From NCBI GenBank assembly GCA_030762175.1, contig CM060831.1, positions 138,550,001 to 138,614,000 on the forward strand: a DNA stretch of 64,000 nucleotides, read 5' to 3'. The translations under genes were made by a program, and so were the position numbers. The stretch comes from Metallyticus violacea. Lineage: Eukaryota > Arthropoda > Insecta > Mantodea > Metallyticidae. The notes beneath the pieces are model-generated. The model was not told the origin of the DNA. It did no database searches and was given only the letters and a program-made list of their open reading frames with translations. This document shows, piece after piece, positions 10,940 through 22,301 of this stretch (the first letter of the stretch is position 1; every line of letters begins with the position of its first letter).

Positions 10940-11019
10940 AACACGTCGTCCCTGAGCACGAGAAATTTCAACTCTTCAAGACGCACAAGTTGGTGACAGT
11001 GATTGACATGCTGGCGTGA
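10940..11019 (+). CDS. Candidate 3' terminal exon of an unidentified host gene
   Basis: A pyrimidine-rich stretch ending CTTATGTTGTGCAG (10926-10939) is a good splice acceptor. The following 80 bases give two phase bases and 25 codons plus TGA (11017-11019). The peptide is HVVPEHEKFQLFKTHKLVTV followed by IDMLA. Nineteen of 25 third positions are G or C in DNA that is otherwise strongly AT-rich, and the peptide has normal globular composition, which favours a real exon. The next ~110 bp stay GC-richer than background, as a 3' UTR might. I do not recognise the protein, and no partner exon is evident upstream within the window. Confidence 0.4.
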
Positions 11020-11474
11020 ACCCCAAAGCACACCCTTAGCCGCAGACCACAGTGACATCTTATGGCTCATTTGTCATTCTCGTTTGAGGTCATGGATTGT
11101 GACCTTGCGAGTTGTGCGAATGGAGTGCCATCTGCCGAGAAATTACAACACTTCTAATATTATTAGCTTTTAAAAATGTATTTACTGTGCCTCGCGTGCA
11201 AAATCAGCAAAAATAAGTTTAAATTACCATCAAAAATATATATAAGAGCCTTTGTCCAACCTATCTTCACAAAATTTATAATAGTTAAATATTTCTTGAG
11301 AATTTTACGAGTTATAAGACTGTATTTAAAAGAGAGGAACTATATTCTCAATATAGACTCATAGTATTAAGGAGACTGCTGATAAACAGAAGACCGAGGT
11401 TAGAAAGGATCGCAGATGTTAGAGGGATACTCTATTATATTGGCGTCGTCATACTTTGTATTGTTTCATAAATT
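11020..11474. other. GC-rich then AT-rich non-coding stretch
   Basis: 11020-11140 is a possible 3' UTR of the candidate exon. Beyond that nothing is recognised. Confidence 0.4.
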
Positions 11475-11600
11475 AGATGATACACCAGATGAAATGTTAA
11501 ATTGAGAAAGAATTGGAAGTGTTTCAGGCTTAAGGTAGGGTATTTTTCCGCCATCTGCCATTTATGAGGACCAAGGAAAACCTGGAGGAAAAAACAAAAC
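11475..11600 (-). mobile_element. SINE family A, body fragment
   Basis: Matches the central body (TGATACACCAGATGAAATG, CATTTATGAGGACC) but lacks both the tRNA head and the 3' end. It runs into an AAAAC-repeat (11590-11620). Confidence 0.7.
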
Positions 11601-11889
11601 AAAACAAAACAAAAAAATCAAACAAACAAAGTCACCGAGGTGGATTCTGATGGGGTTTTAATTGATGTTAAAAATTATTAAAGTGTCGTAATAAAAGTGA
11701 AAAAAATTATGATAAAAATAAACCGCACTTTTCTTATCTTTTGGTTATAACATTATTTTACCAGTGTGTTGTGATTTCAAAAGTTATGGCTATCAAATGA
11801 TGATGTCATATGTTCCTTTGAAATTAAGAAAATGGTATCAACAGAATTAATCTTTGGTCCCACTTCTTCCTCTGCTCCTTCCCCATCTA

Positions 11890-12088
11890 TTACGGTTGGC
11901 CGAGGTCGTTTAGGCGCGGACTTCGGGGCGGAAGGTCTGGGGTTCGAGTCCCGCCAGGACCGCCCTCCTTGACTGAGGTTTTTCCCAGGTTTTCCTCTAT
12001 CCTCATTAATGGCAAAGGCCGGAAAGGTACCGTAAACTTAGGCCTGGAACGTTCCCTTTCTTTCCCAATTTATCGTTTCATCTCATGT
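11890..12088 (+). mobile_element. SINE family A, 3' end missing
   Basis: Good tRNA-like head (GGTTCGAGTCCCGCCAGGAC). The copy stops at CATTTCATCTCATGTA-like sequence, where a second A copy begins with no spacer. It was most likely interrupted by that insertion. Confidence 0.88.
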
Positions 12089-12430
12089 ACCGCCATGGGT
12101 GGCTGAGGTCATTAAGGCGCGGACTCGAGCGGGAAATCTGGGATTCGATTCCCGCAAGGACTATCCTCCCTGACTGAGGTTTTTTCAGGTTTTCCTCAGT
12201 CTTCATAAATGGCAAATGCCGGGGAAGTACCTTAAACTTAGCCCTGGAACTTTTCCTTCCTTAAAAACAATCCTTTCCCAATATATAATTTCATCTCATG
12301 TATCATCAGTGTTCATGCCTCTGAACGCTGATGACCTGAGATGTTAAAGAGGGTCTTTAAAAAGAAAAAAGCAAACCGCCTGTGGTGCCTCAGTAGGTAA
12401 AAGCGTGCGTTAAATACCATTGAAAAATTT
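12089..12430 (+). mobile_element. SINE family A, interrupted by a SINE B tail
   Basis: Head to tail copy. About 50 bp of SINE B 3' end (12322-12372) lies between the TCATCAGTGT segment and the CCGCCTGTGGTGCCTCAG tail. Confidence 0.88.
12322..12372 (+). mobile_element. 5'-truncated SINE family B tail
   Basis: Contains GAACGCTGATGACCTGAGAT then GTTAAAGAGGGTC, followed by an A-rich end. Only the last ~45 bp of family B are present, as expected of an aborted reverse transcription event. Confidence 0.75.
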
Positions 12431-12782
12431 AAAAATGCTCCTTCCCTCCTGTTACCGGGCTTTAGTTATAAATCTTGTCCGTTCAAGCGACATTATACTA
12501 AGAGCACTGCATCTAACGCACTCATACTGCAACCACGCTTCCTAAGGCGTGTATACAATCTGAGTTTATAGATGTTAGAATTGTCGTCTTCAATCCGGTA
12601 AACGGGTATTTTGTCAGGAAAACACATTCTGATGGTCGGCTACCGCAATGCTTCTAATTTATTGCTGATGTTTCCTTTATCTTTTAAATTCCCCATTGTT
12701 TTGCCAGTGAGCTTGTTGACAATCGTTAAAGATTTGCACAATTTCTTATAGCTTTTCTTCTATTAAAACTATAGGCCCTCAT
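12431..12782. other. No assignable feature
   Basis: Mixed-composition spacer between SINEs with no coding or repeat signal seen. Confidence 0.5.
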
Positions 12783-12940
12783 CAGTGGGAAATGATAGAG
12801 AGTTGCCCTAAACTTAGATCTGAAACGCCTCGTTCCTCTAGTTAAAAAAAAATCCTTTCCCAATTTATAATTTTGTGTATCATGTGTCCAACGCCTGTGA
12901 TCCCACAGTTGTAAAGACGGGTGTTAAACACCATTAAAAA
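12783..12940 (+). mobile_element. SINE family A, 3' half
   Basis: Starts at TGGGAAATGATAGAGAGTTG and runs to GTTAAACACCATTAAAAA. The head and 5' body are missing. Confidence 0.78.
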
Positions 12941-14270
12941 GCTCTAAATATAAAATCTCATTCATGTTCAATGACCTTGTCTCATATAACAATTTTTATA
13001 CTTTTAATGCATTTTTCTAACAAAAGTTACTATTAGTTTTCTACCTCTGATGATATTTTGAAAGATTTAAAATACCATCACTATGAGTTGATAGTCGGCA
13101 TATATTAAATTTCTTAGTTCTTTATTCTGGTCGATATACATAGGGCACGGAAAAACTATGTGCAGAAAATTGTATAGTAGAAAGGCAGTATCTAACTAAG
13201 CATTTTGAGGTTAGAAACTTGGGGTTCCAGACACAGTATCATAACATGAATGATTATAATTGAAATCTGACGCCTTCATGTTGGAACTATATAAGTATCG
13301 CCCAACTTAAAACGAGCGTTCGGTAATACCATACCATCCAGTAGGCTTTAGAACATAAATACTGAAATACTGCATTGAACATCAGACACACCTAGCGACA
13401 GTGACTAGTACTGTTCAAGAGTGTGTTTTGTTTACATCTGGACGCCACAAACAAGTTTCACAATCTGAGACTCTAACATGACGAATTTAATGCTGACGCA
13501 TTTATCGCAGTAAAAATCTGTTCCTATCCTCACAATGGTTAGTTTTGTATTGATTGCAATTTTCTGTATATTGTTTTTTCCGCATACAGTATAAAGTAAC
13601 AGGGGAGATAGACTATATCCTTTCTGGCTTATTTGTTTTAATTAATATAAAGGCATTTTTATATACTGCTCTGATTGTGTTGGTTATAAATTTATCATCT
13701 TATCTGGTTTTCAAGGTTACTCATGTGTTTCTGCTTTTCATATTATAAACAATATATAGGTAGGCACATTGAATCTTATTCATTTCTCAATAATTTTGTT
13801 TTATATTATCTGTATTTAGTTCCGTTTTAAGTACATTTATTACAATATACCATCCTCCATTCATTCCGGCATATTTTCATTTATAAAAATTTTATTAAAA
13901 AATAGGAGTATTCTTTGTTTCTCTACTCCATATTTGAATAGTTAAATGTAAATGTTATCAATTCTCCCACTTTATCTATTTTTTGATTTTTTCAATTTTT
14001 ATTCAAATTCATTTAATTCATATTCACTATCAATAGTGACTATTTCCGTATTTCTGTTATTATTGTCTTTTTTATTTAAGCGAGTTCTTTTAATATTCGT
14101 TCTATATTTCTGCAGATATTGCATTATTTGTACTTAGTGTCTCTCTGAGGGTTTTGAAACTATTGTTTTCGGAGTCTTGAATATCTTTTTCAATTTGTTT
14201 CACTATACCCCAGCAATCTGTTTACTTTCTCTTATAATATTATTTATTAGACAAAGCGTTTAAATTTATG
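12941..14270. other. AT-rich interval, nothing recognised
   Basis: The frames at 13554-13748 and 13952-14137 are Phe/Leu/Ile-rich translations of T-rich DNA with no start context or homology I know. Confidence 0.6.
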
Positions 14271-14278
14271 CTGTAATA

Positions 14279-14567
14279 TTATACGTTTGAAAAAAAAAAC
14301 TTTGCAAATATCTCAGTCAAGGAGCTTGATACTTCATACTTCGAAAACAGTGCTACGTGTAAATTTGACCAACACGTACACAAAATTTCCATGACGATCC
14401 GATAGGTAGGTAAACCGCTCTTGTACATAGTGCAATCTTGCGCATGGCATTCTTCCAGAAAGCCGCGGTAATTGTTTACACCACTGCCGGGGCGGAGCTC
14501 TCCACCAGCAAACGTGATGTCGAGCTCTTCCCACAATCTTAAGCAGATAAAATAATGTTCTGTCCAT
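14279..14567 (-). other. Unclassified open frames in a GC-richer patch
   Basis: Two overlapping minus-strand frames (85 and 77 codons) cover a patch that is GC-rich at 14440-14560. The predicted peptides do not resemble a family I know. It could be an old transposon piece or a host exon. Confidence 0.2.
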
Positions 14568-14775
14568 CTGAGTTTCCGTCAGTCGACATGTGTTTTGTAT
14601 TGCAACTATTATTTAGAACGGTAGTTTATTGTTTATGAATATATAGAGCTTATAATATTGACTTTTTGTATGATGTTCAAGAGGTTACTTGTATACTGTG
14701 AAGAAGAATAGTTAACTATTCGAAATGTCGTGTGCATTTTCATTGTTACTGCTTTTACGTGTATTTCACAACATA

Positions 14776-15577
14776 GAGGATGCCAAAAAATGTATACACA
14801 CTTAAAGCAAAGAAAAAACTGTGTTAACATAACAAAACTGAATTCACGCAAACAGAAAATAATGAACACTAATCATCTTAGACTTTTACAGTTACAAAAG
14901 TTGCTCAAAATGCCTACCATCGGCATGTTGAACTACTGATTGACCGACGTTTGCGAAAGTGTCCTTAGCGATTGCAGCACATGCCGTTTCAATTTCTTCC
15001 CGAAGTGCTGCCAGTGTGGCTGGTTTTCTACGGTATATAACATCCTTAAGAGTTCCCATAGGTAGAAGTCCAACGGCGTTAGATCCGGAGAACGCGGTGG
15101 AAAATCAAACGGGTCTCTTCGTCCTATCCAGTGCCTTGGATTAGGTGTATGGGCCCTGTTCCTGTGCGAGGTCTCCCAGATCTGCCCTTATGAACATCGC
15201 ATACGGTACCATGAGTCTCAAATTTGTCTCGAATGCGTGCAATTGTTACTCGCATTGGCGATTCTATTCTGTACACACGTCTCCATTGCCTTTGAACTTC
15301 AACAACATTCTCGGTTTTCCAGTACCACTTCAAAATTACTTCCCGCTGTTCAAATGATAATCTTGGCTTCATTTGTTCATCATTGGTTTACGATAATCTT
15401 GGCTTCATTTGTTCATTGTTGATTTACTGTCACGTAGCAACGCTATCATAATGTACATGAGTCACATCTGTTTACAGAACATCATACTACACATTACTGT
15501 TGTTTTTCGGTCCAGCATTGGAATACATTAAATAGATATCTACTATGAAAGTGTGTATACATTTTTGGCACCCTCGG
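14776..15577 (-). mobile_element. DUF4817-type DNA transposon, internally deleted
   Basis: Terminal inverted repeats GAGGATGCCAAAAAATGTAT (left) and the reverse complement of ATACATTTTTGGCACCCTC (right). TA lies on both sides (14774-14775 and 15578-15579). The inside runs on the minus strand: an N-terminal helix-turn-helix region (15372 downward), then a jump at about 15130, then the C-terminal part of a DDE transposase seen intact in the relative at 43.3 kb (LDFYLWGTLKDVVYRRKP). At ~800 bp it lacks the catalytic middle. A ~36-bp tandem duplication covers the start-codon region (15356-15426). Confidence 0.82.
15124..15372 (-). pseudogene. DUF4817-type transposase N-terminal region
   Basis: Starts MKPRLSFEQREVILKWYWKT, followed by ENVVEVQRQWRRVY and RVTIARIRDKFETHGTVCDV then HKGRSGRPR. 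This is the DNA-binding N-terminus found in many predicted arthropod proteins associated with a Tc1/mariner-like DDE domain. It leaves frame at about 15135 because of the internal deletion. An inactive fragment. Confidence 0.8.
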
Positions 15578-15580
15578 TAG

Positions 15581-15644
<64 letters not shown>

Positions 15645-15645
15645 G
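15581..15645. repeat. (GT)n(AT)n(AC)n compound microsatellite
   Basis: Ten GT, about 19-20 AT and three AC units form one perfect palindrome with strong cruciform potential. It lies two bases outside the TA flanking the DUF4817-type element. Confidence 0.95.
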
Positions 15646-16681
15646 TCAGAAATAAATCGTTTATTATAAAGTGTAAACTATTTATAAAGTTAAAGTTGTG
15701 TGGTTTAGCTCTGTTATAAAACGCTTCTTTAGAAATTGCTTGATTTTTCCTGGTTTTTACTTTCCACTCATTTAATATAATTTCATTCCGTTGGTTCTGC
15801 TATGGGCAAGATGTTTTGGTGCGGTTTGACGATGCCTTGCACTTTGGAATGGTTGTGGACTGCAAATATGGCATCCGGTATATGTGAGAAAACGATTGTT
15901 TTACACAGTTCTGTATTTCTTCTGTCACCAGCTTTATCTGGATTTTTTTACGAGTTTGTTCACTTTTCAGCATATCTCTCCTGATACTTCTGCCGCCGAA
16001 ACTTCATTAACAGATTTCCACTCGTCTTTTATTCCGTAGGTACCACTGTCATATTTTAATATTCTGCATTCTAATTAATAGCTCGCTCCTCATTGTTTAA
16101 ACATTGATCCATTGTAACTGTGAATAGTTTCCTCTAAAAACATATTCATTTATACATCCCAAATAACCTGCTAGCTATTAAAATTGCAACACATTGTTCA
16201 TGTTCATAATAGTCATGTGGAAACCATGTCTCTCTCGCTCTCTCGCGTTCGGTTGTTTGAAGGGCATTGAGACCCTTCATGTCTGTGTGTTCGTTCTACC
16301 TCCAATAATCCTACACTCATTTCGTCCAAAAGGAGCACCAATTTCGGAATGACGTTCAGCACTCTTGATATGTCAAATTTTCTTTTGATTAAATTCAGAC
16401 ATTTGCTGGTATTGCTGTCTATTCGTTCCTTCAGAGAAATGTGTGGTCACTTTAAAGAGTTTTATGGTCAGCAGTGTATTTAAAAACTTTCCCTTGCCGT
16501 AGCATTTCCGATCAATAAATATTTTAGCACTTCTTAAGTATTTAAATTAACCATTAACTTAGTTTTATATGGCAATATCTTCACATTACATTTTATTATA
16601 ATTATGTTTTAGTTTTAGAAATCTAAACACACTGTTTTATATGTTATTATAGAGGCATGTTGAAGGCCAATATGGTATATA
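15646..16681. other. No assignable feature
   Basis: AT-rich. The frame at 15802-15984 and the CT-rich patch near 16230 have no recognised product. Confidence 0.5.
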
Positions 16682-17545
16682 TGACGTGCGATAAAAATAA
16701 CGGCAATATTCGTTTTTCTTAAAGAACCTTCATTTATTCATCAACATCAATTCTGCCCCCTTAAAAGTAATCCCCTACGGATATTACACTCTTGTGCCAG
16801 TGCTTTTTTAATCTTGGATGCACATCTGGAACTCACTTTTCAGTATGCCCTTCAGCTTCTTTAGCGATTGTGTTTTTACCTCATTAATGGTGGTTAAACG
16901 TCGTACTTTCATGGTTTTCTTCAGCCTCGAGAATAGAAAGAAGTCGCAGGGGGCCATGTCCGGTGAATATGGTAACTGAGGCAACATAACGGTTTTGTTT
17001 TTTGCCAAAAAATCACGAACAAGCAGTGAGATGTGTGCAGCAATCTCAGAACAAGCTTTGCTGCCTTACGTTTCATGCCCAAAACATCCCAAAAATTGCT
17101 TGGCATGAACCAAATGATATACCGACATCATCAGCAACCTCTCTGATATGATTCGGTGATTTTCCAGAATCATTTTCTTCACTTCTTCGACGATGTCGGC
17201 AGTTATTGATCTGCTAGGACGTCTAGGGCGGTAGTCATCTTCAACATCTTCACAGCCCTCTTTGAAACGTCTGTACTACCCGTAAGCTCTTGTCTTGCTC
17301 ATAGCAGATTCGTCAAAAGCCACAGTCAGCATTTCGAATACTTTGTTGCACTTTATTCCATTTTCCAAGCAAAATTTGACACAAATTCTTTGATCCATCT
17401 TTTTCGAAAGAAAAAAATCGCCGAGCACACCAAAACACGACTAACCTTTTCGACTACCAACAATGAAACATTCAAAACAGCTGAAAACGCCAACATTGGT
17501 CAGAAACATGTGTACCAATTGCCGTTATTTTTTGATTACACCTCA
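16682..17545 (-). mobile_element. Mariner element with TIRs, catalytic core deleted
   Basis: Ends are TGACGTGCGATAAAAATAAC and, reversed, TGAGGTGTAATCAAAAAATA, both running into CGGCAAT. TA duplications sit at 16680-16681 and 17546-17547. The minus strand encodes the N-terminus from ~17400 (MDQRICVKFCLENGIKCNKV) with a stop in the first helix-turn-helix, then a PRRPSRSITADIVEEVKKMI linker segment. The C-terminus begins with YSPDMAPCDFFLFSRLKKTM (16808-17008). Only the last catalytic Asp (in APCDFF) survives, because about 130-150 residues between the halves are gone. At 864 bp it is a typical deletion derivative of a ~1.3 kb element. Confidence 0.87.
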
Positions 17546-19139
17546 TAGATGGAAGAAAACTTTATGCTATGACAGCAACTGGGAATTAATCAACAAAAGA
17601 TTAAAATAATGACCAGGGAGAGGGAATACAGTAAATAGAGCGTTAGGTTGATTGGTCTGGACTATAAGGAACCGCGTTGGATCATCGACCTTGATGCATT
17701 GGTAAACACATTGGATGTATCCAAGCAGCTATTTCTGAAGCAGTGAAGCTAAAACCACGGTGGAAGAGTGTATATAAATTTTGCGATCATATGTCCCCAT
17801 TGTACACAGGATTTCAAATTTAAATTTATATATAATCTGAAATATATGTGTGTTACTGTTTACAACAAATACTACTTAAATGTATTGAAGGTAAATTCCA
17901 TGCGATTGGCAAGTAGACGTTTTTTATACCTTGAAGAACTTCACTCTATTCACATGATGTAGTAAGTGCACTTAGAAAACATGCCATCTCAGCTGCAATT
18001 GAGTGTGCAATGCATTCCCCTTTCTCCAGGATAACTTTCAGCTTATATTTGGCCCTTCCTCTTTTGCTTGGTTCAGTGATGGTGACAGAAATCTATTGAC
18101 AGAAGAGCGTCTGACAATTTTCGACTTGATGCCTATACATCTGAAATTTCTCTGGATATATGAAATTATATTTTTCACTGTCCTTTTAGAAGAATAACGC
18201 TCCTGGTCCAAGGCGTCGGTTACTTGAACAAATACCTAATACTTTCAAGGCCCAATGACCTACAATTGACTGTGAAAGCAAATAATCCCAGGTACCATCC
18301 GTAAATCTCTTGATTCTGGAAGGTGTTTTCAGATATATTTCATCTTTACATTGGCAATAAAATTATGGATGTCATTAAAGCAGATTGTATTTTTTCCGCC
18401 AATCAGTGGAGGTCTTGCGTTAGACAGGTAAACGTTCATTTAAGTTGCACTGTCAGTAGCCAGTAATAAAATACTTTCTTTCTAACACCTGCAGACTAAA
18501 GCAGAGATAAGGAATGATCAAATAAGATTTTTTTAATTACAGAAAGCGAACCATTTGCAAGTGTTTGTGTACTTGCTCAAATGCTACAACACTTGTCATC
18601 TTTCGTTGCGTACTGAACCCTCTCACCTTGCTAATTACCACCGTCTTGAAGGAAAACATTACAATCAATAACATCAAACTAGAATATGTTATAAATACCT
18701 TATCTAGGCAAAACTATATCCCCCACCAGTACAGTCGATAACCACACTTGTGCCTTTTCCCTCCACTTCACATATTGGTGAAACCCGGCGGCAGTTTTGT
18801 AACCTATTTTCTAGTAGTGCTTTAGAACTCTAACCTCAAACTTTATATGATTGTGCATTAACAATTGACGACTGAATATAGTGGGATGCTATAAATAAAA
18901 TTTCCAAAAAAAAAAAAATTAAATCTTACAAAAACACCAAACTTAAAAATCGAAATTTCTTATGAGACAACCTAATACTAAAACATTTAAAATAAAACAC
19001 CGGAGCAATTTTATGTAGGTTTATGTCAGTTTTGATAAAGTCACAAATAGTAGTTACATTCTGAACGCATTTACGTGTTTCACCGCATCAAAAGAAAAGA
19101 AAATTCCATATTTTTTTCTTATGAAAACGAAACGCTAAA
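17546..19139. other. No assignable feature
   Basis: AT-rich with scattered open frames of 60-65 codons, none with recognisable content. Confidence 0.55.
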
Positions 19140-19310
19140 GTGAAGGTGCACGAATCTTGAGAACAGAACCACGTGACAGGTTGCACGTGATCTAATCAGC
19201 ACGTGGACAGCTGGGAGGGCAGACGTCGCGACGCATGTCGTTCAGGGCGGGGCGTGGCGTCATGCGCAAGGCGCCCTCTCCTGGCCCACCCTCTAGCACT
19301 CAGATACGCC
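19140..19310. promoter_or_regulatory. GC-rich, promoter-like island with E-boxes and GC box
   Basis: Within ~110 bp there are three CACGTG E-boxes (19170, 19184, 19200), one CAGCTG (19208), one GACGTC (~19222), a GC box AGGGCGGGGCG (~19244-19254) and a CTCF-like site (19271-19284). CpGs are frequent, unlike the surroundings. CACGTG is bound by USF/MYC/CLOCK-type bHLH proteins and the GC box by Sp/KLF factors. The clustering suggests a host promoter or enhancer. The direction is unknown and no clear first exon is seen. Confidence 0.4.
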
Positions 19311-20180
19311 ACACAAATTTCATTGGTAACCTCCTAGTGCTTTATAAACTTGGCCGATGTCAGATATACATACATGGGACCAATAGCAACAAGCGCTGCT
19401 CACGTACGGAACGTGGGTTCGGCTCCCCGCTATAAAACATTCTCGAAACAGAGATTGAAAAAGCATGTAAAGTAAATGAAATTTTGCAAGACCCCGGCTG
19501 TAATAAGGGAATGGGCTTTGGCGCATAAATAATTTGTGTATTTATGCTTTTGTTGTCAAATATTTATACACGCAAATAAATATAGAGGGAATATATCGAA
19601 AGGGAATAAGAATCGATACTCCATATTGTAAAAACAATGCGTCTTTCCACGTGAAGAAAAAGACATACATTAACACTTAAATCCCTTTAGGATTTTGCTG
19701 AAATAGATACAAAGAATAAAATAATAAATAAACTGAGATTTGGAGAGAACGTCTGTCGCAAAAGTCTAAATTAGGACATTATAAAGGAAAATAAATGTGC
19801 ATTTTATATATAAGAAACTACAATAAAGTGTCTGTTACCGAAACAGAATGGGGCTAAATTCAATAACAAAATAGATTCCTAGTTTTAGAGAAAAACTAAC
19901 CGAAATTATTAATGGGTAGGTGAAATTACTTGAAAATAAAAGAAAGTCGTTCATATTCCCAAAGCTTTTCCAACATTTTCTTCCAACTCCCTTTTCCCTC
20001 CCGCCTTTCTCCCATTTTCTAGCACCAATATCTGGTTTTCTTTTTATGGATAGGACAGGTGCTATTTTTTAATTTGTCAACTTGCATAGCCGGATATTCT
20101 GTAATTACTTTTGTTACACTTTATTGTATTTAGTAAAATTTAAAAATGTGATTGGCTGAATCAATGTTTACACAGGCTTT
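19311..20180. other. No assignable feature
   Basis: A tRNA-like B-box candidate GTGGGTTCGGCTCCC lies near 19410 with no paired A box. The rest is AT-rich. Confidence 0.4.
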
Positions 20181-22301
20181 ATTGTATATAATAATGATAA
20201 TGATAATAATAATAATAATATCTTATAAAATTTATATAAAAGAAGGAAAGAAGAAATTTTATATAAACCTTTTGTGCCAAAAGGTTTAAAAAGGTTTATA
20301 AAATAAAATTACAAAACCAAATGCATTACTAGAGAGCATAAGAGAGTTACAATGGAAATGAAATTTGCATCTAAAGTTTTCTTATGAAATAATTGTATAT
20401 TATATTAATTTATAATGTTATAAAATTAAATTTATATTGCTTTTCTAATAAATACTCTCTTTTATTATACTTATGACGCCTCTGTATCAATGAATATTAT
20501 TTAGTTCTTTGTCTATTGTCAGAAGATGCTGCAAGAAGCTTTAGCTAGTGCTGAAAAGACTGAATTGTTACAAATATCAAGAAAATCTGATGATATTTAC
20601 TAGAAGGAATATGACAGATTCATTGACAGCAGTGAAAATATTTTTTTTCATAAACTTTAGTATTGGCATGTATTTCATAGCAAGTTAGTATTAGGAAATT
20701 TTGTTTCTTTGAAAGCTAACATTGTCATTGATTCTGTAATTATGTATTCTACAATCAAGATTAATGATTGATTTTGTTTTCGTAATACATGAATTATTTA
20801 TTTAACATTATAGTAACATAATATTCAGTTGATGACGGCATTTTAACAATGAAAACACTTTTAATGATGTAATGTTACTATGGTAATTTTATAAACTTGT
20901 GTCATAATTTTGATATTATTAACCATTTCGATAAGCAATAAAGACTGTATATAATTCCAAAACAAAAGAATAATGCACAATTTGGCCAGGCAGTGTTGTA
21001 CGTTTAGCTGTTGTCAGCATTTGCACCGCCGGCATAACAAAGACATGTGACAGTCGCGTTGAAACATCAAGTCTTACTGAATTTAAACAAATTTGCTTAA
21101 TCAAAGCTTTGTTACACATGCGACTTTGTAAGCTAATAAGATCAAAATCGGAATTCTCTTAATATAAGTTGAGAATTGATTGCTTTTCCTATTTCACTTC
21201 TTCTGCATTCCGAAGTCGTATTGACAGAACCCTGGGGGCGAGGTGGTTGCAAACAGTTCCTAGAAATAACGGACCCACTACCTGTGTCGTCCACAACCTT
21301 TATAATCGAGGGGAACAATATGCTTTGGGTGGCCTACTGCATTTGTAAAAGAAGCTGGTTATTGTTCAAGGCCAGTCATATCCTGCTGCCGCGTCGAAAT
21401 ACCGTTAACGGCTTATTTTTAGCATTTCAATGTGTTTCAATTCCTGGAGAAAGCTTCAAAATGTGTAACAGGTAGACAGTAAGATGCAGAATATGTCTTA
21501 GGTTGTATAGCTGTGAAGAAAAATTTCAGAGAAAAATAATTGATAATAAGTAGTTTTATGACAAATTAGGGGAATTTAATTTAAGTAGTAAAGTCCAGAA
21601 AGGAAAGAAATGAGCATCAGCTGTCTTTCAGCCACAATGTAACCGAAACCGCAAGTGAACGTGAACTTGGATACCGTTCGGACCAAATTAAGCTGTGGAT
21701 TCCCGCAACGAATTTTCCGTTTCAGTGATTTATCCAAACGCGAAATAACGTGTAAGGAATGTCATCAATTTATATTCACTTATCATGTAACTGGTTTCAG
21801 CACTTAACAGGACGTAGGTAATCAAATAACTTTAAAAGACCACGTTTGTATTTAAAATTCACATGTCATAATAATGAAAAGACAAATAGCTATCAGAATG
21901 CCTATTAGATTTAGTGGTGAAACTTCCATATGACATGAAACACAAGCAGAATTTTTAAACTTAGCGAAAATAACCCGAAAGCAAATATAAACATTATAAG
22001 GAGATGGCGTGAATGCATTAAAAACTATTAACCCAAAAGTGCGCCTACTTATACAACTGAAAGGCGACAAAAAGGAAGAAAATGGTAGCGTAGATTGGGG
22101 ATGTCGTAATTATACCGACAGCAAGAAATGCACTAGATAGCAGGACACGCTAGAATGTGCTACCAAACAAATACAACAGGAAAATAATCGACAGAAAAGG
22201 AGTTCCTAATCATTTCATATATACACACTAATCGGAGGACCTAGTGATTTACTGCTACTCGCTACGGCCCAACGGTCTCCCTCGTTTCTTATTTGTAAGT
22301 A
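20181..22301. other. AT-rich interval with a short ATA-type repeat
   Basis: Contains a short AAT microsatellite (20191-20220) and local palindromes such as AACCTTTTGTGCCAAAAGGTT-like sequence near 20262. A 99-codon plus-strand frame at 21176-21475 has no recognisable domain. Confidence 0.45.

Noticed and set aside
19320..19440. tRNA-derived head near GTGGGTTCGGCTCCC
   Set aside because: No A box, no body, single occurrence.
21176..21475. 99-codon plus frame as a gene
   Set aside because: No domain, no convincing start context, and no conserved motif.
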